Shown here: positions 45,215 through 55,155 of the stretch, piece by piece
Layout: every line of letters starts with the position of its first letter
How positions within the stretch are numbered: the stretch's first letter is position 1
Notes under the pieces: model-generated
Seen by the model: only the letters and a program-made list of their open reading frames with translations
What the model was told of the DNA's origin: nothing
Databases searched by the model: none
Program-made: the position numbers and the translations under genes
NCBI GenBank assembly: GCA_002336975.1
Contig: DDFA01000113.1
Span: 35,792-99,791 of the forward strand
Length of the DNA stretch: 64,000 nucleotides
Source of the DNA: Phyllobacteriaceae bacterium UBA1940
Lineage (GTDB): Bacteria; Pseudomonadota; Alphaproteobacteria; Rhizobiales; Rhizobiaceae
Direction of reading: 5' to 3'

Positions 45215-45991
45215 ATGTTGATTGCGCATGTCAGCGACACGCACCTGCTGGTCGGCGGGAAAAGGCTGGCCGGCCGCTTCGACACCGGCGCGGCGTTCGA
45301 CCGGTTGATCGCGAGCCTGGCCAGGCAGCCGGTCAGGCCCGACCTGATCCTGTTCTCCGGCGATCTCGGCGAGGATGCGACCGATGCGGAGTATCGCAAG
45401 ATCGGCGCCGGCCTGCGCAGCCTCGGCGTTCCTGTCCGCGCCGTGCCCGGCAATCATGATCTGCGCGCGCCGATGCGCGCCGCGCTCGCCGAGATGACGG
45501 ATGAGACCGGCGACGGCCATCTCTGCCTTGTCGACACCTCGTTTCCGCTGGCCGTGATCGGGCTCGACACGATCGTAGAGGGTGCGCCGCACGGAGAACT
45601 GTGCGCGCGGCGGCTGGCCTGGCTGGACAATGCGCTGAAGCGGTGCGGGGGGAGGCCGACGATTGTTTTCCAACACCATCCTCCAATTGTCACCGGGCTG
45701 GCCGACATGGACTCGATGGGTCTGCTGGCCGGGCGGGAGGAGGAAGCGCGGCTGATCGCGGCCCACGGCGCGGTCGAGGCCGTGCTGTGCGGGCATATCC
45801 ACCGGGCGATCCAGGGACGCTGCGGCGGCGCGCCGGTGCGGGTGGCGCCCTCGGCGTCGCATGCGATCGCCTTCGATCTCAGACCGGCGGAACCCTATCG
45901 CTTCACCGATGAGCCGGCGCAATACATGCTGCATCTGTGGCGGCCGGGCGACGGACTGGTCAGCCATGCGGTCGCCGTCGCCGCATCCTGA
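45215..45991 (+). CDS. Metallophosphoesterase, GpdQ/CpdA-like phosphodiesterase
   Basis: A 258-residue calcineurin-like enzyme. All dinuclear metal ligands are visible: IAHVSDTHLLVG (Asp, His), LILFSGDLGED (Asp), VPGNHDLRAP (Asn, His), IVFQHHPP (His) and CGHIHRA (His pair). This class includes cAMP and glycerophosphodiester phosphodiesterases. Divergent from the ugp-like importer, it probably hydrolyses a glycerophosphodiester after uptake. ATG 45215 (MLIAHVSDTH) is chosen over the longer frame. Confidence 0.85.
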   Translation: MLIAHVSDTHLLVGGKRLAGRFDTGAAFDRLIASLARQPVRPDLILFSGDLGEDATDAEYRKIGAGLRSLGVPVRAVPGNHDLRAPMRAALAEMTDETGDGHLCLVDTSFPLAVIGLDTIVEGAPHGELCARRLAWLDNALKRCGGRPTIVFQHHPPIVTGLADMDSMGLLAGREEEARLIAAHGAVEAVLCGHIHRAIQGRCGGAPVRVAPSASHAIAFDLRPAEPYRFTDEPAQYMLHLWRPGDGLVSHAVAVAAS

Positions 45992-46048
45992 TCCGCCGGC
46001 GGCGGCCGAGGACTTGCAATCGCGCCGTGGTTCTGTACGGCTTGGCCG

Positions 46049-46606
46049 ATGCTCACGCTCCACGGCAACAACCACCCGGTGGTCGGCCACGCGATCGTCT
46101 CGGCGGACGGGATGATCGCAGACACGCGCGGGCTGATGCCGCCGCGCCTCGTCAACGAGGCCGACTGGAGGTTGTTCCAGGCGGCGCTCGACGCCGCCGC
46201 GATCGTCGTGCTCGGCTCGGCCGGGCATCGCCGCCACCCCAATCCGGGCCGTCGCCGGCTGGTGTTCACCAGTTCGGTCGCCGCGACCGGGCCGGACGGC
46301 GGCGACCCGCTGGCGACGCTTTACAATCCCGAGGGTCTGGCGGTCGCCGACGCGCTGGCGGCGCTTCGGCTTCGCGACGGCGCGGTCGCGGTGACCGGCG
46401 GCAGGCGGGTGTTCGACCATTTCCTGCGTCAGTACGACGAATTCCTGCTGGCCGAGGTGGGCGATTTCGCGCTGCCCGGCGGCACGCCCTGTTTCAGCGC
46501 CGGCCATCCCCGCACGGTGCTCGCCGCAACGGGTCTCGCGCCAGTCGAATGGTCGATCATCGACCATGCCAATTCGGTCATCCTGACCCGGTGGAGCACG
46601 TCATGA
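46049..46606 (+). CDS. Dihydrofolate-reductase-like (RibD C-terminal fold) protein
   Basis: A 185-residue protein with RibD_C/DHFR-like features: HAIVSADGMIADTRGLMP near residues 14-31, AAIVVLGSAGHRRHPNPGRRRLVFTSS near 50-76, DGAVAVTGGRRVFDHFL with the nucleotide-binding GG, and FLLAEVGDFALPGGTPCF. Substrate unknown; true folate reduction cannot be assumed. Its stop overlaps the pyroglutamyl peptidase start, so the two form a short operon after the phosphodiesterase. Confidence 0.75.
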   Translation: MLTLHGNNHPVVGHAIVSADGMIADTRGLMPPRLVNEADWRLFQAALDAAAIVVLGSAGHRRHPNPGRRRLVFTSSVAATGPDGGDPLATLYNPEGLAVADALAALRLRDGAVAVTGGRRVFDHFLRQYDEFLLAEVGDFALPGGTPCFSAGHPRTVLAATGLAPVEWSIIDHANSVILTRWSTS

Positions 46607-47259
46607 CGCTCAGCGTTCTGGTCACAGGTTTCGGCGCGTTCCCCGGCGCGCCGGTCAATCCGACCCGGGAGCTGATCGCGATGCTGGCCGGCCAGGAAGA
46701 GGCGTTCCCGGGCGCGCGCCTGCACTTGCGCGTCCTGCCGGTCGAATACGGCAAGGTTCCGGGCCTGCTCGAACGGTTCGGCCGCGAAGTGCGACCCGAC
46801 ATCGCCATCCATTTCGGCCTTGCCGCCAATGCGCGCGGCTTCCGGCTGGAATCGACCGCGCGCAACCATTCCTCGGTCAACAAACCCGACGCCGGCGGGG
46901 CGTTTGCGCCAGATTCGCGGATCTGCGACGGACCGGCTTCGCTGCGCTCGACGCTGCCGCTCGATGACATCGCGGCCGCGTTGAAGGCGCGCGGCCTGCC
47001 GGTGACCCGCTCCGCCCATGCCGGGGGCTATCTGTGCAACCGGCTGTTCTATCTGTCGCGTTCCGGCAGCATCGACGGGTTTCGCCCACGTCTCTCCGGC
47101 TTCATCCACCTGCCCTATCTCGACGACCAGCTCGGCGCATTGCCGCCGGCGATGCGCGCGGGACTGGCGACGCTGACCCGGCCGCAGCTGGTCGAGGGCG
47201 CGACGATCGTCATCGACCGAACGATCGCAGCGGCGGGACGAATAAGCGCGATGGACTGA
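46603..47259 (+). CDS. pcp: Pyroglutamyl-peptidase I
   Basis: A 218-residue C15 cysteine peptidase removing N-terminal pyroglutamate. Features: LVTGFGAFPGAPVNPT at residues 6-21, IHFGLAANARGFRLESTARNH, the catalytic Cys in SAHAGGYLCNRLFY and the His region GFIHLPYL. The true start is ATG 46603; the frame extending upstream to 45937 is not coding. Translationally coupled to the reductase-like gene (ATGA overlap). Confidence 0.88.
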   Translation: MTLSVLVTGFGAFPGAPVNPTRELIAMLAGQEEAFPGARLHLRVLPVEYGKVPGLLERFGREVRPDIAIHFGLAANARGFRLESTARNHSSVNKPDAGGAFAPDSRICDGPASLRSTLPLDDIAAALKARGLPVTRSAHAGGYLCNRLFYLSRSGSIDGFRPRLSGFIHLPYLDDQLGALPPAMRAGLATLTRPQLVEGATIVIDRTIAAAGRISAMD

Positions 47260-47285
47260 GGCGCGGTCGTCCGTCCGTCGTCGAA

Positions 47286-47303
47286 GCGTCACATCACTGT
47301 TAC
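47286..47303 (+). promoter_or_regulatory. Candidate Pho box upstream of pstS
   Basis: GCGTCAC-ATCA-CTGTTAC has the 7-4-7 layout of PhoB sites (consensus CTGTCAT/C repeats), with the second half matching at six of seven positions. It lies 74 bases before the pstS start. PhoB, encoded at the end of this cluster, would activate it when phosphate is low. Confidence 0.5.
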
Positions 47304-47376
47304 AAAAGGCTTCTATTGGCTCGCCTGCCAGAAGGGGGCGCGAGGCTCCCGATCATATTCCGCACAGGAGCAGGCC

Positions 47377-48414
47377 ATGAACAGACTGATTCTCACCGCG
47401 TCGGCAGCCGCACTCGCGCTCGCCGCCTCCGCCAATTTCGCCGCCGCCCGCGACCGGGTACAGATCGCCGGTTCGTCCACCGTGCTGCCCTACGCCAAGA
47501 TCGTCGCCGAACGCTTTGGCGAGACCTTCACCAACTTCAAGACGCCGGTGGTGGAGTCCGGCGGTTCGGGCGCCGGCATCAAGGAGTTCTGCAAGGGCGC
47601 CGGCGACGACACCATCGACATCGCCAATTCCTCGCGCGCCATGAAGCCGTCGGAAGTCGAGACCTGCAAGGCCAACGGCGTCGCCGACATCCAGGAAGTC
47701 AGGTTCGGCTATGATGGCATCGTCTTCGCCACCGACGCGGCGGGCCCGGATTTCGCCCTGACGTCGGAAGACGTCTACAAGGCGCTCGCCGCCAGGATCG
47801 TCGTCGACGGCAAACTGGTCGACAATCCCAACAGCAAATGGAACCAGGTCAACCCGGCGCTGCCCGACTGGGACATCGCTGCGTTCATTCCGGGCGAAAA
47901 GCACGGCACCCGCGAGGTGTTCGAGGAAAAGCTGATGGTCGCAGGCTGCAAGGCGCTGGGCGGCGTCGAGGCGGCCAAGGCCGGCGGGCTCGACGACAAG
48001 GCGGCCGAGCAGGCGTGCAAGGCGGTCCGCAAGGACGGCAAGGCGGTCGACATCGACGGCGACTACACCGAGACGCTCGCCCGCATCGACTCCAACAAGC
48101 AGGGGGTGGGCGTGTTCGGCCTGTCCTTCTACGAAAACAACGCCGACAAGCTGAAGGTCGCCACAGTCGGCGGCGTTACGCCGTCGGTCGACACGGTCGC
48201 GTCGGGCGAATATCCAGTGTCGCGCCCACTGTTTTTCTACGTCAAGAAGGCGCATCTGGGCGTGGTTCCGGGCCTGAAGGACTATGTCGAGTTCTTCCTC
48301 GACGAACAGATGGTCGGCCCCGACGGTCCGCTGGCCGAATACGGCCTGGTGCCGTCGCCCGACGCCGAGCGCCAGGAACAGCGCGACGCCTTCGCCGGTG
48401 GCAAGACGATGTAA
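47377..48414 (+). CDS. pstS: Phosphate ABC transporter substrate-binding protein PstS
   Basis: PstS (345 residues) is the periplasmic phosphate-binding protein. Signal peptide residues 1-25 (SAAALALAASANFAAA). Mature features: VQIAGSSTVLPYAKIVAERF, ETFTNFKTPVVESGGSGAGIKEFCKG with the anion-binding GGSGxG, NSSRAMKPSE, and PGEKHGTREVFEEK. It begins the pst cluster behind a Pho-box-like site and is followed by a hairpin. Confidence 0.95.
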   Translation: MNRLILTASAAALALAASANFAAARDRVQIAGSSTVLPYAKIVAERFGETFTNFKTPVVESGGSGAGIKEFCKGAGDDTIDIANSSRAMKPSEVETCKANGVADIQEVRFGYDGIVFATDAAGPDFALTSEDVYKALAARIVVDGKLVDNPNSKWNQVNPALPDWDIAAFIPGEKHGTREVFEEKLMVAGCKALGGVEAAKAGGLDDKAAEQACKAVRKDGKAVDIDGDYTETLARIDSNKQGVGVFGLSFYENNADKLKVATVGGVTPSVDTVASGEYPVSRPLFFYVKKAHLGVVPGLKDYVEFFLDEQMVGPDGPLAEYGLVPSPDAERQEQRDAFAGGKTM

Positions 48415-48420
48415 TTTTGT

Positions 48421-48440
48421 CGGGGGACGGCGTTCCCCCG
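48421..48440 (+). promoter_or_regulatory. Stem-loop between pstS and pstC
   Basis: CGGGGGA and TCCCCCG form a 7-bp stem with a 6-base loop a few bases after the pstS stop. Such hairpins commonly protect or partly terminate the binding-protein message so that it exceeds the permease message. That role is inferred. Confidence 0.45.
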
Positions 48441-48531
48441 GCGAACGGCAAACGCTACTCTTGCCGCAGGGCAAGGGTAGCGTCGGCGGGCTCCGCGGCC
48501 GGCCGAACCACCTTCGCGCCAAGGCTCAAAA

Positions 48532-49986
48532 ATGTCCGGTTTGATGACCCTGCTGCTGATCCTCGCCATCGGCCTCGCCGCCCTGGCGATCGGCCGTTCA
48601 CGGGCGAAATCGCTCGACGCCGCCGGCGTCAAGCCGCATTCGCGGCCGCAATATCACGGCGCCTGGGCGATGCTGCTCGCGACCGGGCCGGCGCTGCTGC
48701 TCCTCATCGCCTGGTCGATCGGATCGGCCAATTATGTCGACCGCGCCATTTCGTCGGGCGTTCATGCCGCGTCGGCCGAGACCGCCGCAACGGCAACGTC
48801 GCTGGTGAAGCGACTGGCGTCGAGCATCAAGCTGCTCGATCCGGCCGACCAGGCCAACCTGCCGGCGACCATCGAGGCGCTGACGCCGCTGTTGTCCGCC
48901 AAGGGCGTCGCGCTTGCCGCCGACACCGCCGACTACATGATCCCGGTCGCCGTCGCCGCCAACCGTACCGCGGCGACGCTCGGCTGGACCGGCGGCCTGA
49001 TCGCCGTCGGCCTGTCGGTCGCCGGCGCGCTGATCGGGCTCAGCCAGATCGCGACCCGCAGCCGCGCCCGCGACAAGGTCGAGACGGCAATGCTGTGGGC
49101 GCTGTTCGGCGCCTCCACCATCGCCATCCTCACCACGGTCGGGATCGTCCTGTCGATGCTGTTCCAGACGCTCGCCTTCTTCCGGGACGTGTCGCCGCTG
49201 TCGTTCTTCTTCGGCACGGTGTGGGATCCCAGGTTCTCGGCCGCCGGCGGCGACGGCGCGCAGGGCCAGTTCGGCCTGATCCCGCTGCTCGCCGGCACGC
49301 TCTACATCGCTTTGGTGGCGCTGCTGGTCGCCGTGCCGGTCGGGCTGATGTCGGCTGTCTACATGTCGGAATACGCCTCGCGCCCGGTGCGCACCGTGGT
49401 CAAGCCGGCGCTCGAACTGCTCGCCGGCATCCCGACCATCGTCTACGGCATCTTCGCACTGATCACGCTCGGGCCGTGGCTGCGCGACCTGTCGGCGGCG
49501 CTGTGGGGCGGCGATCCGTTCATCCAGGCGCAGTCGATCTTCACCGCCGGCCTGGTGATGGGCGTGATGCTGATCCCGGTGGTCTCGTCCCTGTCCGACG
49601 ACATCATCAGCGCGGTGCCGCAGGCGATGCGCGACGGCTCGCTCGGCCTCGGCGCGACGCGCTCCGAGACCGTCAAGCGCGTCATCCTGCCCGCCGCCCT
49701 GCCGGGCATTGTCGGCGCGGTGCTGCTGACCGCCTCGCGCGCCATCGGCGAGACGATGATCGTGGTGCTCGCCGCCGGCGTCGCGGCCAACCTCACCGCC
49801 AATCCGTTCGAGGCGATGACCACTATCACCGTCAAGATCGTCAACCAGCTGACCGGCGACCTCGAATTCAATTCGCCGCAGACGCTCGTCGCCTTCGCGC
49901 TCGGCCTCACCTTGTTCTTCGTCACGCTGGCGATGAACGTGGTGGCGCTGGCAATCGTGCGCAGATACAGGGAGCAGTACGAATGA
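48532..49986 (+). CDS. pstC: Phosphate ABC transporter permease PstC
   Basis: PstC (484 residues), longer than the E. coli protein because of an N-terminal membrane and periplasmic extension, the usual form in alphaproteobacteria. Core features: [77 protein letters not shown], and the EAA loop [32 protein letters not shown]. It ends in the pstA start (ATGA). Confidence 0.94.
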   Translation: MSGLMTLLLILAIGLAALAIGRSRAKSLDAAGVKPHSRPQYHGAWAMLLATGPALLLLIAWSIGSANYVDRAISSGVHAASAETAATATSLVKRLASSIKLLDPADQANLPATIEALTPLLSAKGVALAADTADYMIPVAVAANRTAATLGWTGGLIAVGLSVAGALIGLSQIATRSRARDKVETAMLWALFGASTIAILTTVGIVLSMLFQTLAFFRDVSPLSFFFGTVWDPRFSAAGGDGAQGQFGLIPLLAGTLYIALVALLVAVPVGLMSAVYMSEYASRPVRTVVKPALELLAGIPTIVYGIFALITLGPWLRDLSAALWGGDPFIQAQSIFTAGLVMGVMLIPVVSSLSDDIISAVPQAMRDGSLGLGATRSETVKRVILPAALPGIVGAVLLTASRAIGETMIVVLAAGVAANLTANPFEAMTTITVKIVNQLTGDLEFNSPQTLVAFALGLTLFFVTLAMNVVALAIVRRYREQYE

Positions 49987-51302
49987 CCGCCATCGCCCCC
50001 GACAGCGCGCTGCCGGTTTCGGCGCGGCCGCCGCGCCGCGACATCGGCATCCGGAAACGCTACGCCGCGGAAGCGCGCTTCAAGGCCTATGGCGTCGCGG
50101 CCATCGTCTTCGGCCTGACGTTCCTGGCGATCATGCTCGGCTCGATCGTCTCGAAGGGATACACCGCCTTCTGGCAGACAAACATCACCTTGCCGGTGAC
50201 GTTCGACGCCGCCGCGCTCGACCCGCAGAACAAGCGCGACAGCGATCCGTCGGTGCTGGTCAAGGCGAACTACGACAAGCTGGCGCAGCAGGCGCTCGCC
50301 GCAAAACTCGGCGTCGCCGCCGACGACAAGGCGAAGCAGCGCGAGATGAAAGGCATCCTGTCGGACAGCAGCCGCATCCAGCTGCGCGACATGCTGGTCG
50401 CCGATCCGGCGCTGATGGGCAAGTCCGTCGACGTGTCGATGCTGGCCTCGGCCAATATCGATTCCGCCTTCAAGGGGCAGATCGACCTGTCGGTTCCCGA
50501 GGCGCGGCGCAAGGTCAAGGACCAGCAGATCGCGTGGATGAACCAGCTCGCCGGCGAAGGCGTGCTGACGCAGAAATTCAACACCGGCCTGTTCACCTTC
50601 GGCGCGTCGAGCCGGGCCGAAACCTCCGGCATCGGCGTCGCCGTCGTCGGCTCGCTCTACATGATGGGCATCGTCCTTGCGCTGGCGCTATTCGTCGGCG
50701 TCGCCGCCTCGATCTATCTGGAGGAGTTCGCGGCGAAGAACCGGCTGACCGACCTGATCGAGGTCAACATCAACAATCTCGCCGCGGTGCCGTCGATCGT
50801 CTACGGACTGCTCGGCCTCGCCGTCTTCATCAATTTTCTCGGCCTGCCGCGCTCGGCGGCTCTGGTCGGCGGCGTGACGCTGTCGCTGATGACGCTGCCG
50901 ACGATCATCATCGCCACCCGCGCAGCGCTTGCCGCGGTGCCGCCGTCGATCCGGGCAGGGGCGCTGGCGCTTGGCGCATCGCGCATGCAGGTGGTGTTCC
51001 ACCACGTCTTGCCGCTGGCGATGCCCGGCATCCTCACCGGCACGATCATCGGGCTGGCGCGGGCGCTCGGCGAGACCGCGCCGCTGCTGCTGATCGGCAT
51101 GGTGGCGTTCGTCGCCGACTATCCCTCGACGCCGCTCGATCCGTCGACGGCGCTGCCGGTGCAGATCTATATGTGGTCGAACGAGGCCGAGCGCGCTTTT
51201 GTCGAGCGGATGTCGGGCGCGATCATCATCCTGCTCGCCTTCCTGATGGTCATGAATATCACGGCCATTGTGCTGCGGCGCAAATTCGAACGCCGCTGGT
51301 GA
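49983..51302 (+). CDS. pstA: Phosphate ABC transporter permease PstA
   Basis: PstA (439 residues), with an alphaproteobacterial-type long periplasmic loop (about residues 70-200) between the first and second helices. Core: [48 protein letters not shown] loop [32 protein letters not shown], and [20 protein letters not shown] 49983 overlaps the pstC stop. The same reading frame stays open far upstream but is not coding there. Confidence 0.94.
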   Translation: MTAIAPDSALPVSARPPRRDIGIRKRYAAEARFKAYGVAAIVFGLTFLAIMLGSIVSKGYTAFWQTNITLPVTFDAAALDPQNKRDSDPSVLVKANYDKLAQQALAAKLGVAADDKAKQREMKGILSDSSRIQLRDMLVADPALMGKSVDVSMLASANIDSAFKGQIDLSVPEARRKVKDQQIAWMNQLAGEGVLTQKFNTGLFTFGASSRAETSGIGVAVVGSLYMMGIVLALALFVGVAASIYLEEFAAKNRLTDLIEVNINNLAAVPSIVYGLLGLAVFINFLGLPRSAALVGGVTLSLMTLPTIIIATRAALAAVPPSIRAGALALGASRMQVVFHHVLPLAMPGILTGTIIGLARALGETAPLLLIGMVAFVADYPSTPLDPSTALPVQIYMWSNEAERAFVERMSGAIIILLAFLMVMNITAIVLRRKFERRW

Positions 51303-51313
51303 CGGAGTACGTT

Positions 51314-52138
51314 ATGAACATCATGACCGACAAGGCACTCGAGGAAGCGACGACCCGCGCCATGACCGCCAGACCCGACGATACGATCAAGATGCGCGGC
51401 GACAAGGTCACCGTCCACTATGGCGAGAAACAGGCGCTGTTCGGGGTGGATCTTAACGTGCGCGAGCGGCAGGTGACGGCGCTGATCGGACCGTCGGGCT
51501 GCGGCAAGTCGACCTTCCTGCGCTGTCTCAACCGGATGAACGACACCATCGCCGGCGCCCGCGTCGGCGGCCTGATCACGCTTGACGGCGAAGATATCTA
51601 CGACAAGGCGATCGACGTGGTGGAACTGCGGGCGCGCGTCGGCATGGTGTTCCAGAAACCAAACCCGTTCCCGAAGTCGATTTACGAAAACGTCGCCTAC
51701 GGTCCGCGCATCCACGGGCTGACCAGATCGAAGGCCGAGCTCGACCAGGTCGTCGAGCAGAGCCTCGGGCGCGCGGCGCTGTGGAACGAGGTCAAGGACC
51801 GGCTGCACGAGCCGGGAACCGGCCTGTCGGGCGGCCAGCAGCAGCGGCTGTGCATCGCCCGCGCCATCGCGGTGTCGCCGGAAGTGATCCTGATGGACGA
51901 ACCGTGCTCGGCGCTCGATCCGATTGCGACGGCCAAGATCGAGGAACTGATCGACGAGCTGCGGCAGAATTTCACCATCGTCATCGTCACCCATTCGATG
52001 CAGCAGGCGGCGCGGGTGTCGCAGCGCACCGCCATGTTCCACCTCGGCTATCTGGTCGAGGAAGGGGCGACGGAAAAGATGTTCACCTCGCCCGACGACA
52101 AGAGGACGCAGGACTACATCACCGGCCGCTTCGGGTGA
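51314..52138 (+). CDS. pstB: Phosphate ABC transporter ATP-binding protein PstB
   Basis: PstB (274 residues). Walker [20 protein letters not shown] near residues 57-75, Q-loop [24 protein letters not shown], signature [15 protein letters not shown], Walker [14 protein letters not shown], and switch [12 protein letters not shown]. The start at 51314 (MNIMTDKA) is the best, 12 bases after pstA. Followed by a 156-base spacer with a hairpin before phoU. Confidence 0.96.
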   Translation: MNIMTDKALEEATTRAMTARPDDTIKMRGDKVTVHYGEKQALFGVDLNVRERQVTALIGPSGCGKSTFLRCLNRMNDTIAGARVGGLITLDGEDIYDKAIDVVELRARVGMVFQKPNPFPKSIYENVAYGPRIHGLTRSKAELDQVVEQSLGRAALWNEVKDRLHEPGTGLSGGQQQRLCIARAIAVSPEVILMDEPCSALDPIATAKIEELIDELRQNFTIVIVTHSMQQAARVSQRTAMFHLGYLVEEGATEKMFTSPDDKRTQDYITGRFG

Positions 52139-52241
52139 AATCGCGTGAGGACGGGCCGCAAATGACGCTCGGTTCGGCTTCCGGTGCTCACGTGCCCAAA
52201 GCACGCTCCGCTCCGGTCCTCACCGACCACCATTTTCGCCA

Positions 52242-52264
52242 CGCCCTGACGCGGTTTCAGGGCG
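52242..52264 (+). terminator. Hairpin between pstB and phoU
   Basis: CGCCCTGA and TCAGGGCG form an 8-bp stem around a 7-base loop, 30 bases before phoU. No T-run follows, so it may reduce rather than end read-through. The 52139-52294 spacer also holds an 8-bp inverted repeat GTGAGGAC/GTCCTCAC, and no gene. Confidence 0.35.
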
Positions 52265-52294
52265 GCGCTAATCAAGGGATCTCGGAGAACACCG

Positions 52295-53002
52295 ATGGGT
52301 GAACACACAGTCAGGTCGTTCGACCTGGAACTCGACCAGATCGACCGGCTGATCCGCGACATGGGCGACCGCGCCGGGCGGATGGTGGCCGACGCCACCG
52401 CCGCGCTGGTTGCGTCCGACGACGCCCTGGCGCAGCGCGTCATTTCCGAAGACGCGCTCTTGGACGCCGGCCAGCGCGAGCTTGACGAACGCGCCATCAC
52501 GCTGATCGCCAAACGCCAGCCGATGGCGCAGGACCTGCGCGCCGTGGTCGGGGCGATCCGCATGGCCAACGATCTCGAGCGCATCGGCGACATGGCGAAA
52601 AACATCGCCAAGCGGGTCTCGGCGGTCGGCCAGACGCCGACGCCGCGGTCGCTGTCGCATTCGATCGAGGCGATGTCCGTCATGGTGCTGGCGCAGGTTG
52701 CCGGCGTCATCGACAATTATGTCGGCCGCAACGCCAAGGCGCTGGTTGCGCTGCGGGCGCAGGACGAGGAGATCGACATCCAGTATGCGTCGATCTTCCG
52801 CGAACTGCTCACCTATATGATGGAAGACCCGCGCAACATCACGCCGTGCACGCATCTTCTGTTCTGCGCCAAGAATCTCGAACGCGTCGGCGACCATGTC
52901 ACCAATATCGCCGAGAACGCCTATTATGTGATGACCGGCGACCAGTTGCCCGTGAACCGTCCGAAGATCGACGAGACCGGCGCAACGCCGCCCGCCGCAT
53001 AG
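52295..53002 (+). CDS. phoU: Phosphate signalling complex protein PhoU
   Basis: PhoU (235 residues) is the two-repeat helical protein that links the Pst transporter to PhoR/PhoB signalling. Two copies of the metal-binding helix motif appear: LERIGDMAKNIAKRV near residues 88-102 and LERVGDHVTNIAENAYYVMTG near 194-214. ATG 52295 with a sound start MGEHTVRSFDLELDQI. Between pstB and phoB as expected. Confidence 0.95.
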   Translation: MGEHTVRSFDLELDQIDRLIRDMGDRAGRMVADATAALVASDDALAQRVISEDALLDAGQRELDERAITLIAKRQPMAQDLRAVVGAIRMANDLERIGDMAKNIAKRVSAVGQTPTPRSLSHSIEAMSVMVLAQVAGVIDNYVGRNAKALVALRAQDEEIDIQYASIFRELLTYMMEDPRNITPCTHLLFCAKNLERVGDHVTNIAENAYYVMTGDQLPVNRPKIDETGATPPAA

Positions 53003-53020
53003 GCCCCAGGAGAGACACAG

Positions 53021-53710
53021 ATGATCGCGCCGAAGATCATGGTGGTCGAGGACGAGGAGCCGCTGGGCGTGCTGCTGCGTTACAATCTCGAGGCCGAAGG
53101 CTATCAGGTCGAGATTGTCGCGCGCGGCGACGAGGCGGACCTGCGGCTGCAGGAAAACGTGCCCGACCTGCTGGTGCTCGACTGGATGGTGCCGGCGGTG
53201 TCGGGCATCGAATTGTGCCGGCGGCTGCGGATGCGGCCGCAGACCGAACGGCTGCCGATCATCATGCTGACCGCGCGCGGCGAGGAAAGCGACCGGGTGC
53301 GGGGGCTGGCCACCGGCGCGGACGACTATCTGGTCAAGCCGTTCTCGACGCCGGAATTCATCGCCCGGGTGCGGGCGCTGTTGCGCCGCGCCAGGCCGGA
53401 AGTGCTGTCGTCGGTGCTCAAGGTCGGCGACATCGTGCTCGACCGCGAATCGCACAGGGTGTTTCGCAGCGACAGCGAAATCAGGCTCGGGCCGACCGAG
53501 TTCAGGCTGCTGGAGTTCTTGATGCGCCATCCCGGCCGGGTCTATTCGCGCGGCCAGCTGCTCGACAATGTCTGGGGCGACACGAACTATATCGACGAAC
53601 GCACCGTCGACGTGCATGTCGGGCGGCTGCGCAAGGCGGTCAATACCGGCCGCCAGGCCGATGTCATCCGCACTATCCGTGGCGCCGGCTACGCCATCCA
53701 GGAAGGCTGA
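53021..53710 (+). CDS. phoB: Phosphate regulon response regulator PhoB
   Basis: PhoB (229 residues), OmpR-type. Receiver domain (1-120): VVEDEEPLGVLL, phospho-acceptor Asp in DLLVLDWMVP near residue 53, IMLTARGEE (Thr), VKPFSTPEF (Lys). Winged-helix DNA-binding domain: LGPTEFRLLEFLMRHPGRVYSRGQLLDNVWG and ERTVDVHVGRLRKAVN. The cognate histidine kinase gene phoR is not in this cluster, unlike many relatives. Confidence 0.96.
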   Translation: MIAPKIMVVEDEEPLGVLLRYNLEAEGYQVEIVARGDEADLRLQENVPDLLVLDWMVPAVSGIELCRRLRMRPQTERLPIIMLTARGEESDRVRGLATGADDYLVKPFSTPEFIARVRALLRRARPEVLSSVLKVGDIVLDRESHRVFRSDSEIRLGPTEFRLLEFLMRHPGRVYSRGQLLDNVWGDTNYIDERTVDVHVGRLRKAVNTGRQADVIRTIRGAGYAIQEG

Positions 53711-53838
53711 ACGACGGGTTTTGCCCGTACGCCCGAGGGGCCGGGAACCGGCGCGCAGCCGGTGCGACGAAGGCCCACTTGCCGCCCGGCCCACGCCCGT
53801 GTTTACCTGCCCGCGCATCGGTCGGGAGGACCTGCCTG

Positions 53839-55155
53839 TTGTTTCGACGCTTGTTCCTGGCGGCGGTCGCCGCCGCGTTCGCTTTCGCCGCCGCGCCGGC
53901 GTCCGCGTCCAATGACGGCGTCGCCAATGGCGAGATGCTGCGCACCTGGTACCGGCTGGTGCTCGAACTGGTGCGCCACACGCCGACCTATTCGCCGCCG
54001 GTGGCGTCGCGCGCCTTCGCCTATCTCGGCGTCGCAGCCTACGAGGCGGCCGCGTCGGGCGATCCGACACTGCGGACGCTGGCCGGGCAGCTGAACGCGC
54101 TGACGCCGTTGACTGCGCGCGAGGCTGGCCGGACCTATGACGAGGGCGTGGTGCTGCAGGCGGCGGTCGCGTTCGGGGCGAAGAATTTTTTCAGCCATAC
54201 CGGCCCCACCGGCCAGCGGGCGCTGGCCGCGATGGAGCGCAAGCTCAAGGCCGGCGCGGCGCGGGGCGTCGACGCCGACATCGCCGCGCGCAGCGAGGCG
54301 TTCGGGCAGGCGCTTGGGGCGCACATCCTCGCCTGGTCGGACACCGACGGCGGCGCGGTGGTCGAAAACATGGGCTTTCCGCTGCAATACACGCTGACCG
54401 CGGGCCCGGCGCACTGGGTTCCGACCAGCCTGGTCCGGCAGCAGCAGCTGCCGTTGCTGCCCGACTGGGGCGGCAACCGCACCTTCGCGACGCCGTCGGG
54501 CAAGGATTGCAGCCTGCCGCCGCCGCCGGCCTACAGCGAGGACAAGAATTCCGAATTCTACAAGCAGGCTCTCGAAGTCTACGAGACGGTCAACAACCTG
54601 ACCCCCGAGCAGCGGGACATCGCGCGCTTCTGGTCGGACGACCCGATGCTGTCGCCGACGCCGCCGGGCCACTGGATCTCTATCGCCATGGAGATCCTCG
54701 ACGGCGAGAAGGCCGACGCCGCCCGCAGCGCCGACGTATTGGCGCGGCTGGGGGTTGCGGTCGCCGACGGCTTCATCGGCTGCTGGAGCGAAAAGTTTCG
54801 CTACGATCTGGTGCGCCCGGTCACCTATATCCGTCGGCTGATCGACCCCAAATGGGAAACGCTGCTGATCACGCCGCCATTTCCGGAATATCCGAGCGGC
54901 CATTCCACCCAGTCGGGCGCGGCGGCGGCGGTGTTGACGGCATTTTTCGGCGAGCATTTCGCCTTCGAGGACCGCACCCATGAGGATGACGGCCTGGCGG
55001 CGCGGCAGTTCGCGTCCTTCCACGCCGCCGCCGAGGAAGCCGGCATTTCGCGGCTCTATGGCGGTATCCATTTTCGCGCCGCCATCGAACTCGGGATCGA
55101 ACAGGGCCATTGCATCGGCGCCTATGCGGTCAGACTGACGACGGTGCGGCGATGA
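53839..55155 (+). CDS. Exported vanadium-dependent haloperoxidase / PAP2-type phosphatase-like protein
   Basis: A 438-residue protein with a signal peptide (residues 1-24, ending PASAS). The C-terminal third has the shared haloperoxidase/acid-phosphatase site: KFRYDLVRPVTYIR (Lys, Arg), FPEYPSGHSTQSGA (PSGH) and SRLYGGIHFRAAIE (Arg, His). Either halide oxidation with vanadate or phosphate-ester hydrolysis is possible. The start is a TTG at 53839, 8 bases after GGGAGGA, which makes the signal peptide begin correctly. It lies right after phoB and overlaps the CRTAC1-like gene by ATGA. Confidence 0.82.
   Translation: MFRRLFLAAVAAAFAFAAAPASASNDGVANGEMLRTWYRLVLELVRHTPTYSPPVASRAFAYLGVAAYEAAASGDPTLRTLAGQLNALTPLTAREAGRTYDEGVVLQAAVAFGAKNFFSHTGPTGQRALAAMERKLKAGAARGVDADIAARSEAFGQALGAHILAWSDTDGGAVVENMGFPLQYTLTAGPAHWVPTSLVRQQQLPLLPDWGGNRTFATPSGKDCSLPPPPAYSEDKNSEFYKQALEVYETVNNLTPEQRDIARFWSDDPMLSPTPPGHWISIAMEILDGEKADAARSADVLARLGVAVADGFIGCWSEKFRYDLVRPVTYIRRLIDPKWETLLITPPFPEYPSGHSTQSGAAAAVLTAFFGEHFAFEDRTHEDDGLAARQFASFHAAAEEAGISRLYGGIHFRAAIELGIEQGHCIGAYAVRLTTVRR

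Noticed and set aside
47838-51302. Very long open frame (over 1100 codons) across the pst genes
   Set aside because: Only the last 440 codons are pstA. The upstream part is an Arg/Gly-rich out-of-phase reading of pstS and pstC, which have clear family motifs in their own frames.
52846-53838. Upstream extension of the haloperoxidase-like frame
   Set aside because: It runs through phoU and phoB in a wrong phase; the TTG at 53839 with GGGAGGA and a signal peptide is the sensible start.
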